Shown here: positions 20,189 to 35,505 of the stretch, in pieces | How positions within the stretch are numbered: position 1 is the stretch's first letter | Layout: every line of letters begins with the position of its first letter | Assembly (NCBI RefSeq): GCF_050510895.1 | Contig: NZ_JBNINT010000001.1 | Coordinates: 2,294,001-2,358,000, forward strand | Length of the DNA: 64,000 nt | Direction of reading: 5' to 3' | Source: Pannonibacter phragmitetus_B | Lineage (GTDB): Bacteria; Pseudomonadota; Alphaproteobacteria; Rhizobiales; Stappiaceae | Notes under the pieces: model-generated | Database searches by the model: none | What the model saw: the letters and a program-made list of their open reading frames with translations, nothing else | What the model was told of the DNA's origin: nothing | Translations under genes and position numbers: made by a program

Positions 20189-21379
20189 TTACTCAATGAT
20201 GGAAGCGACAACGCCGGCGCCGACGGTACGGCCACCTTCGCGGATAGCGAAGCGCAGGCCGTCTTCCATGGCGATCGGAACGATCAGCGTCACGACGACC
20301 GAGATGTTGTCGCCCGGCATCACCATTTCCGTGCCTTCCGGCAGTTCAACGATGCCCGTAACGTCCGTCGTACGGAAGTAGAACTGCGGACGGTAGTTCG
20401 TGAAGAACGGCGTATGACGGCCGCCTTCTTCCTTCGTCAGGATGTAGGCTTCGGCCTTGAACTTCTTGTGCGGCTTAACCGAACCCGGCTTGCACAGAAC
20501 CTGACCACGCTCAACGTCCTCACGGCCAACGCCACGGATCAGCGCGCCAATGTTGTCGCCTGCCTGGCCCTGGTCCAGAAGCTTGCGGAACATTTCAACG
20601 CCGGTCACGGTCGTCTTCTTGGTGTCGCGGATGCCGACGATCTCGACTTCCTCACCCACCTTCACGATGCCGCGCTCAACACGGCCGGTCACCACGGTGC
20701 CACGGCCAGAGATCGAGAACACGTCTTCGATCGGCATCAGGAACGGCATGTCGATCGGACGGTCCGGCGTCGGGATGTAGGCATCAACAGCCTCCATCAG
20801 AGCGCGGATCGCGTCACGGCCGATGTTGGCATCGCGGTTTTCAACCGCTGCCAGTGCCGAGCCCTTGACGATCGGAATGTCGTCGCCCGGGAAGTCGTAA
20901 GAGGAGAGCAGCTCGCGCAGCTCCATCTCGACGAGATCCAGAAGCTCTTCGTCGTCGACCTGGTCGACCTTGTTCATGAACACCACCAGAGCCGGAACGC
21001 CAACCTGACGGGCGAGCAGGATGTGCTCACGGGTCTGCGGCATCGGGCCATCAGCGGCCGAGCACACCAGGATCGCGCCGTCCATCTGGGCAGCACCGGT
21101 GATCATGTTCTTCACGTAGTCGGCGTGACCCGGGCAGTCAACGTGAGCGTAGTGACGGTTTGCCGTCTCGTACTCAACGTGTGCCGTCGAGATCGTGATG
21201 CCGCGCGCCTTTTCTTCCGGCGCTGCGTCGATCTGGTCATAAGCCTTGGCAACCGCGCCGCCGGTCTCAGCCAGCGTCATCGTGATCGCCGCGGTCAGCG
21301 TCGTCTTGCCGTGGTCAACGTGGCCGATCGTGCCAATGTTCACGTGCGGCTTCGTGCGCTCAAACTTTTCCTTCGCCAT
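20189..21379 (-). CDS. tuf: Elongation factor Tu, copy 1
   Basis: GTPase delivering aminoacyl-tRNA. 396 aa with GHVDHGKT, DCPGHADY and NKVD nucleotide motifs, all three domains present. Almost identical to the copy at 37861-39051; the visible protein difference is ENRDANIGRD here against ENRDPAIGRD there. Ends in TAA, the other copy in TGA. Lies in the usual str-operon place after fusA. Confidence 0.98.
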   Translation of the reverse strand: MAKEKFERTKPHVNIGTIGHVDHGKTTLTAAITMTLAETGGAVAKAYDQIDAAPEEKARGITISTAHVEYETANRHYAHVDCPGHADYVKNMITGAAQMDGAILVCSAADGPMPQTREHILLARQVGVPALVVFMNKVDQVDDEELLDLVEMELRELLSSYDFPGDDIPIVKGSALAAVENRDANIGRDAIRALMEAVDAYIPTPDRPIDMPFLMPIEDVFSISGRGTVVTGRVERGIVKVGEEVEIVGIRDTKKTTVTGVEMFRKLLDQGQAGDNIGALIRGVGREDVERGQVLCKPGSVKPHKKFKAEAYILTKEEGGRHTPFFTNYRPQFYFRTTDVTGIVELPEGTEMVMPGDNISVVVTLIVPIAMEDGLRFAIREGGRTVGAGVVASIIE

Positions 21380-21423
21380 CGGATTACTCCGCTTTCTCTA
21401 TTTCTTTAATGTCGGTCGGTGGT

Positions 21424-23499
<2,076 letters not shown>

Positions 23500-23520
23500 G
23501 ACGTCAGCCCTTTTCCAGGA

Positions 23521-23991
23521 TTACCAGCGATAGTGCGAGAAGGCGCGGTTCGCGTCCGCCATGCGGTGCGTGTCTTCGCGCTTCTTCACTGCGGAACCAC
23601 GGTTGTTCGCGGCGTCGAGCATTTCGCCCGACAGGCGGTCCACCATGGTGGTTTCGTTACGGTTGCGGGCCGCAGTGATCAGCCAGCGGATTGCCAGAGC
23701 CTGACGACGGTCAGAGCGAACTTCCACCGGAACCTGGTAGGTCGCACCACCGACGCGGCGGGAGCGAACTTCCACCTGCGGCATGACATTCTCAAGAGCC
23801 GCATGGAACACCTCGATGGGGTTCTCGCGGGTCTTCTTCTCGATGATGTCGAATGCACCGTAAACGATGCGCTCGGCCACGGACTTCTTGCCGTGATACA
23901 TGATCGAGTTCATGAACTTCGTAACGACGATATCACCGAACTTGGGATCCGGAATGATCTCGCGCTTTTCTGCGCTATGACGACGGGACAT
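23521..23991 (-). CDS. rpsG: 30S ribosomal protein S7
   Basis: Head-assembly protein and, in E. coli, the str-operon translational repressor. 156 aa, intact; MSRRHSAEKREIIPDPKFGD and GGATYQVPVEVRSDRRQALA are clear. Confidence 0.97.
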   Translation of the reverse strand: MSRRHSAEKREIIPDPKFGDIVVTKFMNSIMYHGKKSVAERIVYGAFDIIEKKTRENPIEVFHAALENVMPQVEVRSRRVGGATYQVPVEVRSDRRQALAIRWLITAARNRNETTMVDRLSGEMLDAANNRGSAVKKREDTHRMADANRAFSHYRW

Positions 23992-24003
23992 GCCGCGCGC
24001 TCC

Positions 24004-24375
24004 TTACTTCGGCCGCTTGGCGCCGTACTTCGAACGGCGCTGCTTACGGTTCTTGACGCCCTGGGTGTCGAGCACGCCACGGATGATGTGGTAGCGAACG
24101 CCCGGCAAATCCTTGACGCGGCCGCCGCGGATCATCACCACGGAGTGTTCCTGAAGGTTGTGACCTTCACCCGGGATGTAGCCGATGACTTCGAAGCCAT
24201 TCGTCAGGCGCACCTTGGCAACCTTACGAAGTGCCGAGTTCGGCTTCTTCGGCGTCGTGGTGTAGACGCGGGTGCAAACACCACGCTTCTGCGGGCAGGC
24301 CTCCATGGCCGGCACCTTGTTCCGCTTCGGCGGGTCTTTCCGCGGCTTGCGGATCAGCTGGTTGATGGTCGGCAT
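24004..24375 (-). CDS. rpsL: 30S ribosomal protein S12
   Basis: Decoding-centre protein. The start at ATG 24375 gives MPTINQLIRKPRKDPPKRNK and 123 aa; the frame continues 18 codons further upstream but without family similarity. The TPKKPNSALRK and GVRYHIIRG loops, where streptomycin-resistance changes occur in other bacteria, have the usual wild-type residues. First gene of the str operon. Confidence 0.97.
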   Translation of the reverse strand: MPTINQLIRKPRKDPPKRNKVPAMEACPQKRGVCTRVYTTTPKKPNSALRKVAKVRLTNGFEVIGYIPGEGHNLQEHSVVMIRGGRVKDLPGVRYHIIRGVLDTQGVKNRKQRRSKYGAKRPK

Positions 24376-24451
24376 TCTGTGCCCTTTACCTCTGCCATCC
24401 AAAAATTCGTACGCTACCCTGCTTTTCACTGACTACGTGACAAACGTAATC

Positions 24452-24483
24452 GCGCCTCAGCCATGTTCGCACATGGGAGGCGC
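24452..24483 (-). promoter_or_regulatory. Compound hairpin upstream of rpsL
   Basis: GCGCCTC pairs with GAGGCGC (7 bp), and inside it CCATGT pairs with ACATGG (6 bp) around TCGC, with a two-base bulge. It sits 77-108 bp before rpsL with no T-tract on either strand. If transcription starts at the candidate promoter near 24633-24661 it would be a 5'-UTR structure; otherwise it could be an operator-like palindrome. Function is inferred from position only. Confidence 0.5.
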
Positions 24484-25090
24484 TGCGAAAACCAGAGGAC
24501 CACGAGGTTAATCGCGGTCGTGCAATCGACGCTTATTCGCCTTTTTGAACCCGGCAGCGTTTAAGTTTTCAGGTTCCTTGCGTAGACCGCTGGAACACAT
24601 CAGGACTTACCGCCTGCCCTTGGGATGGGCGGACACTACTCACGGCGCCCCGTGCCGTCAAGGGAATCTCGGATTTCTGCGGGATTGGCCCGTCCTGCAG
24701 CACCTTTGCTATGACGAGGCCGGAATCTGCGCATTCAAGCACCTTTTGTGATGAAAACACTGCCTATATTGTAATTAAATTATGCGTCCATGGCATTCTG
24801 CATGCCCGGCTCCTGTGCCGGTTAACCGTGCCTTGCGAGATCTTGCAGGGCGGCCCTGCATCCCGGAGTGCCACAGATTCCCCGAATCCTCGGCGGTTTG
24901 CTCAAGAACCGAGACTCACTCGCCGGTGAAGCGGTTATTTGCCCGTTAAGGAATCACATCAAGGGAATCAGCCCCCTTCCCTGCTCCTCCAAGGCGCGCA
25001 GCCACCAATCAAGCATGTGCCAGCATCCCTGCCCAAAGCGCCCTTCCTGCCGGGACGGTAAACGCAGTGCAAACCCATTCCTTCAAATAG
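24484..25090. other. Intergenic region upstream of rpsL, no gene recognised
   Basis: About 600 bp between the rpsL upstream hairpin and the terminator at 25091. Short open frames on both strands show no codon-usage or family signal. A locally AT-rich patch (about 24750-24790) stands out from the GC-rich surroundings and may hold further promoter elements, but I could not assign one. Apart from the candidate promoter I see nothing specific. Confidence 0.6.
24633..24661 (-). promoter_or_regulatory. rpsL: Candidate sigma-70 promoter for the str operon
   Basis: TTGACG and TAGTGT are spaced by 17 bp on the minus strand, about 255 bp before rpsL. The -35 is good, the -10 only moderate. It is the best match I found in the rpsL upstream region. 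Confidence 0.35.
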
Positions 25091-25130
25091 AAAGGGACGG
25101 CAGCTGGCCTGTTGCCCTCTGCCGTCCCTG
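25091..25130 (-). terminator. Intrinsic terminator after the small post-rpoC gene
   Basis: AGGGACGGCAG pairs with CTGCCGTCCCT (11 bp) and on the minus strand is followed by TTCTATTTG. It lies 23 bp after the stop of the gene at 25153-25451 and likely ends the rpoBC transcript. Confidence 0.75.
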
Positions 25131-25152
25131 ACTTCCGGTTCTTGCAGCGACC

Positions 25153-25451
25153 TCAATCGCGGAAGGTAATCACAGCCACATTGCCGGACAGGGCGTCCTG
25201 ATAGGCGCCCTCATAGGTCGGATCATCCGGCTCGCCTTCCAGCACGCCAATCTGGTCAAGCTCGGCCTCGGCGAAGCCCTCCCTGCCAGAGCCTCCAGGG
25301 TCTTGCGTACGGCGCTGTCGTCATCGGGGGCGGTCAGCATCACGTGGATCGGCACCGCATCTTCCGGACCGCCATCCTCGCTGTCCCAGACCCGGCCAAT
25401 CACCAGGAAGACCGTCGGCTCCAGCGGAGCATCATCGTCATTGCCAGCCAT
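25153..25451 (-). CDS. Small conserved acidic protein downstream of rpoC, frameshifted
   Basis: Starts MAGNDDDAPLEPTVFLVIGRVWDSEDGG at ATG 25451. As written the frame derails after TLEALAG; adding one base at the three-C run 25281-25283 gives EGFAEAELDQIG and then GEPDDPTYEGAYQDALSGNVAVITFRD with a stop at 25153. The repaired product is about 99 aa, very acidic (many Asp/Glu), with no transmembrane segment or known motif. The repaired tail is clearly protein-like, which supports the reading. I do not recognise a named family; its place between rpoC and rpsL suggests co-transcription with RNA polymerase genes. Confidence 0.75.
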
Positions 25452-25473
25452 CACGGCCTCCTTCTTGATAAAC

Positions 25474-25500
25474 GAAAGGCCGCACGGGTGGCGGCCTTTC
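25474..25500 (-). terminator. Hairpin after rpoC
   Basis: A perfect 10-bp stem (GAAAGGCCGC with its complement) and a seven-base loop lie between rpoC (stop 25523) and the small gene. The following minus-strand bases (GTTTATC) are weakly T-rich, so it may be a leaky terminator or attenuator. Confidence 0.6.
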
Positions 25501-25522
25501 TGGTTCATGGGTCAGGTGCCGC

Positions 25523-28500
25523 TTATTCGGCGGCGCCGGACAGATCCTCCAGCAGGCCTTCTGCGGCACTGTCGCCCGAGCGCTTGCGGCGCTCGTCGAG
25601 GATCAGGTCGTCGCGGTGGGTCGCGATCTGACGGATGCGCTTCATCACGCCGCCCGTACCGGCCGGGATCAGACGGCCGACGATGACGTTCTCCTTCAAG
25701 CCGACCAGCGGGTCGATCTTGCCGTTGACGGCGGCGTCGGTGAGGACACGCGTCGTCTCCTGGAAGGAGGCTGCCGAGAAGAACGACCGGGTCTGCAGGC
25801 TCGCCTTGGTGATACCCAGGAGAACCGGCACGCCCTTGGCCGGGGTCTTGGCGTCGTCGATGGCACGCTCGTTTGCCTCGTCGAAGTCGAGCTGGTCGAC
25901 CTGCTCGCCCGAGAAGAACTCGGTCTCGCCCGGATCGGTGACTTCAACCTTCTGCAGCATCTGGCGAACGATCACCTCGATGTGCTTGTCGTTGATGACC
26001 ACGCCCTGCAGACGATAGACTTCCTGGATCTCGTTGACGAGATAGGCCGCGAGCGCTTCCACGCCCTTGACCGCCAGAATGTCATGCGGCGCCGGATTGC
26101 CGTCGAGGATGTACTCACCCTTCTCGATGACATCGCCTTCCTGAAGATGGAAGTGCTTGCCCTTCGGGATCAGGTACTCGACCGGCTCCATTGCCTCGTC
26201 ATGCGGCTCCACGATGATGCGGCGCTTGTTCTTGTAATCGCGGCCAAAGCGGATGGTACCGCTGATCTCCGCGATAATGGCGTGGTCCTTCGGACGGCGC
26301 GCCTCGAACAGTTCCGCAACGCGGGGCAGACCACCGGTGATGTCCTTCGTCTTGGCGCTTTCCAGCGGGATACGTGCGAGCACGTCACCAGCCTTCACCC
26401 GGTTACCCGGCTGCACCGACAGAATGGCGTCCACCGAAAGCAGCAGACGGGCGTCACCACCACGGGCCAGCTTGCAGATCGAGCCATTGGCGTCCTTGAC
26501 GACAACCGCTGGCTTGAGGTCCTGACCGCGATGCGACGTACGCCAGTCGATGACGACGCGCTTGGTGATACCGGTCGCCTCGTCGGTGGTTTCCTGCACC
26601 GAAGCGCCATCCACCAGGTCTTCGAAGTCGACCACACCATCCACTTCCGACAGCATCGGACGGGTGTAGGGGTCCCACTCGGCAATACGCTGGCCGCGCT
26701 TGACCGCATCACCATCGTCAACCAGCAGCTTGGCACCGTAGGTCACACGATGAACAGCGCGTTCGTTGCCGTCGCTGTCAACGACGACAAGCGACATGTT
26801 GCGCACCATGGCAATCAGGTTGCCATCGCTGTCACGGGTGGCTGCACGGTTGCGGATCTTGATCGTGCCATCGACGTTGGATTCGATGAACGAGCTGTCC
26901 ACCACCTGTGCCGTACCACCGATGTGGAACGTACGCATGGTCAGCTGGGTGCCCGGCTCACCGATCGACTGAGCGGCGATAACGCCGACAGCTTCACCGA
27001 TGTTGACCGGCGTACCGCGGGCAAGGTCACGGCCATAGCAGGTGCCGCAGACGCCCGTGATGGTCTGACAGGTCAGCACCGAACGGATCTTGATCTGCTG
27101 AACCTTGGCAGCCTCGATCAGCTCCACGTCCTTCTCGTCGATCATGCGGCCCTTCGGCACGATGATCTCGCCGGTTGCGTGGTTGTAGACGTCTTCTGCT
27201 GCCGTACGGCCAAGAACGCGCTGGCCAAGGCTTGCGATGACCTGACCGGCGTCCACGATCGCCTGAACGGTAATGCCGTTCTCGGAACCGCAGTCGACTT
27301 CAAGGATGATCGAGTCCTGAGCCACGTCCACGAGGCGGCGCGTCAGGTAACCCGAGTTTGCCGTCTTGAGCGCGGTGTCAGCCAGACCCTTACGGGCGCC
27401 GTGAGTGGAGTTGAAGTACTCCAGAACCGACAGGCCTTCCTTGAAGTTCGAGATGATCGGGTTTTCGATGATCTCGCCCGACGGCTTGGCCATGAGGCCA
27501 CGCATGCCGGCAAGCTGCTTCATCTGGGCCGGAGAACCACGGGCACCCGAGTGGGACATCATGTAGACCGAGTTCATCGGCTTCTGACGGCCCGTCTCCT
27601 GATCGATCTGAACCGCCTGAATGCGCTTCATCATCTCGTCAGCGATGCGGTCGGTGCACTTGGCCCAGGCGTCAACCACCTTGTTGTACTTCTCGCCCTG
27701 AGTGATCAGGCCGTCGTTGTACTGCTGCTCGTATTCGGCAACCATTGCGGCCGTCTCGCCCACCAGCTTTTGCTTGGTGTCCGGGATCACCATGTCGTCC
27801 TTGCCGAACGAAATGCCCGCGCTGCACGCATTCTTGAAACCAAGCTGCATGATGCGGTCGCAGAAAATGACCGTCTCCTTCTGACCGCAGGCGCGGTAGA
27901 CGGTGTCGATCATGCGCGAGACTTCCTTCTTCGTCATCAGCCTGTTGCAGGTGTCGAAGGGAACCTCGTGATGCTTCGGCAGCAGTTCGGCAATCATCAT
28001 GCGGCCCGGCGTCGTCTCGAAGATGCCGGAGGTCGGGTTGCCGTCCGCGTCGATCGAGCGGAAGCGTCCGCGGATCTTCGTGTGCAGCGTGATGACCTTG
28101 TTGGCCAGCGCATGCTGGATCTCGCCCATGTTGCCGAAGGCCATGCCTTCGCCCGGCTCCTTCTCTGCCATGATCGACAGATAATAGAGACCCAGAACGA
28201 TGTCCTGCGACGGAACGATGATCGGGCCGCCGTTGGCCGGATGCAGGATGTTGTTGGTCGACATCATCAGCGTGCGGGCTTCCAGCTGGGCTTCCAGCGA
28301 AAGCGGCACGTGCACGGCCATCTGGTCACCGTCGAAGTCGGCGTTGAAGGCCGAGCAGACGAGCGGATGCAGCTGGATTGCCTTGCCTTCGATCAACGTC
28401 GGCTCAAAAGCCTGGATGCCGAGGCGGTGCAGGGTCGGCGCGCGGTTCAGAAGCACCGGATGCTCGCGGATAACCTCGTCGAGGATATCCCAGACTTCCG

Positions 28501-29722
28501 GACGCTCCTTCTCCACCAGCTTCTTGGCCTGCTTGACGGTCGAGGAGAAGCCCTTCGCGTCAAGACGCGAATAGATGAAGGGCTTGAACAGCTCGAGAGC
28601 CATCTTCTTCGGCAGGCCGCACTGGTGCAGCTTCAGCTCCGGCCCCACGGTGATCACCGAACGGCCGGAATAGTCGACGCGCTTGCCGAGCAGGTTCTGA
28701 CGGAAGCGGCCCTGCTTGCCCTTGAGCATATCGGACAGCGACTTGAGCGGACGCTTGTTGGCACCGGTGATGACACGGCCACGGCGGCCGTTGTCGAACA
28801 GGGCGTCAACAGACTCCTGCAGCATGCGCTTTTCGTTGCGGATGATGATATCCGGCGCACGCAGCTCAATCAGGCGCTTCAGGCGGTTGTTACGGTTGAT
28901 CACGCGGCGGTACAGATCGTTCAGATCCGACGTCGCGAAACGGCCGCCGTCCAGCGGGACGAGCGGGCGCAGATCCGGCGGGATCACCGGAATCACGGTC
29001 ATGATCATCCATTCCGGACGGTTGCCCGACTCGGTGAAGGCTTCGATGACCTTGAGGCGCTTGGCCAGCTTCTTCGGCTTCAGCTCGGTGGTTGCCTCGG
29101 CGATCTCAACGCGCAGCTTCTCGCTCTCGCGCACCAGATCCAGCGACATCAGCATCTCACGGATGGCTTCCGCGCCGATCATCGCCGTGAAGGCATCTTC
29201 ACCGTACTCGTCCTGGGCGCTGATATATTCTTCCTCACTCAGCAGCTGGTTCTGCTTCAGCGGGGTCAGGCCCGGCTCGAGAACAACGTAGTTCTCGAAA
29301 TAGAGCACGCGCTCCAGATCCTTCAGCGTCATGTCCAGCAGAAGGCCGATACGGGAGGGCAGCGACTTCAGGAACCAGATATGAGCAACCGGCGCGGCCA
29401 GCTCGATGTGGCCCATGCGCTCACGGCGCACGCGGCTCAGCGTCACTTCGACGCCGCACTTCTCACAGATGACGCCCTTGTACTTCATCCGCTTGTACTT
29501 GCCGCACAAGCATTCGTAGTCCTTGATCGGACCAAAGATACGAGCGCAGAACAGACCATCACGCTCTGGCTTGAACGTGCGGTAGTTGATCGTCTCCGGC
29601 TTCTTGATCTCACCATAGGACCAAGACATGATCCGCTCGGGGCTGGCGAGAGAAATCCGGATCTGGTCGAAGGTCTGCGCGGGAGCCTGCTGGTTGAACA
29701 GGTTCATGACCTCATGATTCAT
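25523..29722 (-). CDS. rpoC: RNA polymerase beta' subunit
   Basis: Catalytic subunit with beta. I start at ATG 29722 (MNHEVMNLFNQQAPAQTFDQ), giving 1399 aa; fifteen extra upstream codons lie in the intercistronic hairpin. The N-terminal zinc cluster (CLCGKY ... CEKCGVE), the magnesium-binding NADFDGDQM, and the second zinc region with CGTCYGRDLARG are all present. Single uninterrupted frame, unusual in this window for such a long gene. Confidence 0.98.
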   Translation of the reverse strand: MNHEVMNLFNQQAPAQTFDQIRISLASPERIMSWSYGEIKKPETINYRTFKPERDGLFCARIFGPIKDYECLCGKYKRMKYKGVICEKCGVEVTLSRVRRERMGHIELAAPVAHIWFLKSLPSRIGLLLDMTLKDLERVLYFENYVVLEPGLTPLKQNQLLSEEEYISAQDEYGEDAFTAMIGAEAIREMLMSLDLVRESEKLRVEIAEATTELKPKKLAKRLKVIEAFTESGNRPEWMIMTVIPVIPPDLRPLVPLDGGRFATSDLNDLYRRVINRNNRLKRLIELRAPDIIIRNEKRMLQESVDALFDNGRRGRVITGANKRPLKSLSDMLKGKQGRFRQNLLGKRVDYSGRSVITVGPELKLHQCGLPKKMALELFKPFIYSRLDAKGFSSTVKQAKKLVEKERPEVWDILDEVIREHPVLLNRAPTLHRLGIQAFEPTLIEGKAIQLHPLVCSAFNADFDGDQMAVHVPLSLEAQLEARTLMMSTNNILHPANGGPIIVPSQDIVLGLYYLSIMAEKEPGEGMAFGNMGEIQHALANKVITLHTKIRGRFRSIDADGNPTSGIFETTPGRMMIAELLPKHHEVPFDTCNRLMTKKEVSRMIDTVYRACGQKETVIFCDRIMQLGFKNACSAGISFGKDDMVIPDTKQKLVGETAAMVAEYEQQYNDGLITQGEKYNKVVDAWAKCTDRIADEMMKRIQAVQIDQETGRQKPMNSVYMMSHSGARGSPAQMKQLAGMRGLMAKPSGEIIENPIISNFKEGLSVLEYFNSTHGARKGLADTALKTANSGYLTRRLVDVAQDSIILEVDCGSENGITVQAIVDAGQVIASLGQRVLGRTAAEDVYNHATGEIIVPKGRMIDEKDVELIEAAKVQQIKIRSVLTCQTITGVCGTCYGRDLARGTPVNIGEAVGVIAAQSIGEPGTQLTMRTFHIGGTAQVVDSSFIESNVDGTIKIRNRAATRDSDGNLIAMVRNMSLVVVDSDGNERAVHRVTYGAKLLVDDGDAVKRGQRIAEWDPYTRPMLSEVDGVVDFEDLVDGASVQETTDEATGITKRVVIDWRTSHRGQDLKPAVVVKDANGSICKLARGGDARLLLSVDAILSVQPGNRVKAGDVLARIPLESAKTKDITGGLPRVAELFEARRPKDHAIIAEISGTIRFGRDYKNKRRIIVEPHDEAMEPVEYLIPKGKHFHLQEGDVIEKGEYILDGNPAPHDILAVKGVEALAAYLVNEIQEVYRLQGVVINDKHIEVIVRQMLQKVEVTDPGETEFFSGEQVDQLDFDEANERAIDDAKTPAKGVPVLLGITKASLQTRSFFSAASFQETTRVLTDAAVNGKIDPLVGLKENVIVGRLIPAGTGGVMKRIRQIATHRDDLILDERRKRSGDSAAEGLLEDLSGAAE

Positions 29723-29747
29723 GGGCTCTCTCCTTCGATGCACGGAT

Positions 29748-29772
29748 GGGGAGCGGGCCGTGCCCACTCCCC
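29748..29772 (-). other. Intercistronic rpoB-rpoC hairpin
   Basis: GGGGAG-x-GGGC pairs with GCCC-x-CTCCCC around a three-base loop, about 11 bp with one wobble. It lies between the rpoB stop (29820) and rpoC start (29722) without a T-tract; a processing or stability element is more likely than a terminator. Confidence 0.5.
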
Positions 29773-29819
29773 TTTTCCTGCACTATACGTCCTGTTTCAG
29801 TCTTTTTCATGCCCGCAGA

Positions 29820-33955
<4,136 letters not shown>

Positions 33956-34045
33956 TGTCGCTCCTCGTTCGTATCGCCTTGGGTGACGGCTGTCCGCAAC
34001 GCCCCTTGTCCAATCGGGCAGCTTCGCCCGGGCGCTTCGGATAAC

Positions 34046-34143
34046 CGTCCCCTATTCGGGACTAATGCCCCGGAAACGGGTTATACCCGCCGGGGCTAGG
34101 AAACGGTCCCGGTTACCTGGGACCGCCTTGGATCTTTCGATCC
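34046..34143 (-). promoter_or_regulatory. Tandem hairpins between rplL and rpoB (attenuator/processing region)
   Basis: Within the 190-bp gap between rplL and rpoB are at least four stems in a row. GGATC closes on a four-base loop at 34130-34143. A 7-bp CGGTCCC stem lies at 34104-34125. A nested GCCCCGG stem enclosing CGGGT/ACCCG lies at about 34066-34097, and a GTCCC/GGGAC stem at about 34046-34061. In E. coli this gap carries a partial terminator and an RNase III site that lower rpoB relative to rplL; a similar role here is inferred. Confidence 0.5.
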
Positions 34144-34145
34144 TA

Positions 34146-34520
34146 TTACTTGAGCTCGACCTTGGCGCCAGCCTCTTCGAGCTTCTTCTTGAGGTCTTCG
34201 GCTTCAGCCTTGGAGACCTGCTCCTTGACAACCTTCGGAGCGCCTTCGACGAGCTCCTTGGCTTCCTTCAGGCCGAGGCCGGTGATGGCGCGGACTTCCT
34301 TGATCACGTTGATCTTCTTGTCGCCAGCGTCAGCGAGAACGACGTCGAATTCGGTCTGCTCTTCAACAGCAGCAGCCGGAGCAGCGCCAGCAACGGCAGC
34401 AACAGCCACCGGAGCAGCGGCGGACACGCCCCACTTCTCTTCGAGCATCTTGGACAGCTCAGCAGCTTCCATGACGGTCAGGGCGGACAGATCTTCAACG
34501 AGCTTTTCGAGGTTAGCCAT
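34146..34520 (-). CDS. rplL: 50S ribosomal protein L7/L12
   Basis: Stalk protein recruiting translation GTPases. 124 aa: N-terminal dimerisation helices, an Ala-rich hinge (about 35-52) and the C-terminal domain with GLGLKEAKELVEGAPKVVKE. Intact. A small AACCAAA/TTTGGTT hairpin lies just upstream, in the gap to rplJ. Confidence 0.97.
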   Translation of the reverse strand: MANLEKLVEDLSALTVMEAAELSKMLEEKWGVSAAAPVAVAAVAGAAPAAAVEEQTEFDVVLADAGDKKINVIKEVRAITGLGLKEAKELVEGAPKVVKEQVSKAEAEDLKKKLEEAGAKVELK

Positions 34521-34585
34521 TTCTTATGTACCTTACGTTCGAACCAAATGTTTGGTTACAGACAGTGTATTGCTTAGGGGGCGCC

Positions 34586-35104
34586 TTATGCGGCCTCGTC
34601 CTTCTTGGCATACGCGCCGAAAACGCGGGCGAGCTGCCCGGCCGGTGCGTTGACAACCTGGGCGATGCGGGATGCAGGGGTCTGGATCATGCCCACCAGC
34701 TTTGCGCGCAGCTCATCGAGCGACGGCATCGTGGCGAGAGACTTGACGCCTTCCGCATTCAGGTTAGTCGTGCCGAGAGCACCGCCGAGGATGACGAACT
34801 TGTCCGTCGTCTTGGCGAATTCCACCAGGGCCTTGGGGGCCGCGACCGGATCTTCCGAATAGGCGATCAGGGTCGGGCCCGTGAAGAGGCCGCCGATGTG
34901 CTCAAGGTCAGTGCCTTGAAGGGCAAGCTTTACAAGGCGGTTCTTCGCAACCTTTACGGTGCCGCCGGCGTCACGCACTTTCAACCGCAGTGCGGTCATC
35001 TGTGCAACCGAGAGACCCGCATAGTGCGCAACGACCACAACCGAAGTGCTACCCAGCTCTTCGTTGAGGGCGGTCACGAACTCGTGCTTTTCCGCTCTTT
35101 CCAC
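34586..35104 (-). CDS. rplJ: 50S ribosomal protein L10
   Basis: Stalk base; with L7/L12 it represses its own operon in E. coli. I start at GTG 35104 (VERAEKHEFVTALNEELG), which gives 172 aa, the family length; the open frame runs on upstream through the leader without similarity. FTGPTLIAYSEDPVAAPKAL is diagnostic. Confidence 0.95.
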   Translation of the reverse strand: MERAEKHEFVTALNEELGSTSVVVVAHYAGLSVAQMTALRLKVRDAGGTVKVAKNRLVKLALQGTDLEHIGGLFTGPTLIAYSEDPVAAPKALVEFAKTTDKFVILGGALGTTNLNAEGVKSLATMPSLDELRAKLVGMIQTPASRIAQVVNAPAGQLARVFGAYAKKDEAA

Positions 35105-35475
35105 TTGCCTACTCCATTTGATGGCGTTTCCGCCACCGGTTTGCCTTTGCCGCCAGCTTGGCAGTGCGGGGAAGCCCCGTACCACGTCACAGGCGACGCT
35201 CAGGGTTTCCTGTCCCCTCACCTCGCTTGGAGCGCGGCAAGGCATCTGGTTCGAACCGTTGCAGAACCCGGCAAGCCGGAAACAAACTGGTTCTCACCCA
35301 TCTATGCAGGCCCATTCGGCTTAGACCGGTTTCCCGGCACCTGCAGTCTCGGACAGGGATGATCCGGTACTGGACCGGACCAGTGCCTCCCGGCAGAACC
35401 GGGAGGAACCTCTTGGTTACAGAGAAAGGCCTGAGCATCAGCTCACAGCACAGTCTCTGTTTCGGCGAGCGAGAA
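35105..35475 (-). promoter_or_regulatory. rplJ leader region with hairpins
   Basis: A 400-bp gap separates rplA from rplJ, the place of the L10 leader in most bacteria. It holds an 8-bp CCTCCCGG stem with a five-base loop (35386-35406) and next to it a 7-bp GTCCGGT stem (35362-35380). I could not fit the full L10-leader consensus by eye, and did not find a convincing promoter. No gene is visible in it. Confidence 0.45.
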
Positions 35476-35496
35476 CCCGGCAGCATTTCTGCCGGG
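35476..35496 (-). terminator. Hairpin just after rplA
   Basis: CCCGGCAG pairs with CTGCCGGG (8 bp, five-base loop), ten bases after the rplA stop, followed by TTCTCG on the minus strand. Probably a partial terminator separating rplKA from rplJL. Confidence 0.55.
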
Positions 35497-35505
35497 CCTT
35501 CTGCA

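Noticed and set aside
24541..25090. Small open frames in the rpsL upstream gap as hidden genes
   Set aside because: No ribosome-binding sites, biased composition or similarity; overlapping frames on both strands look random.
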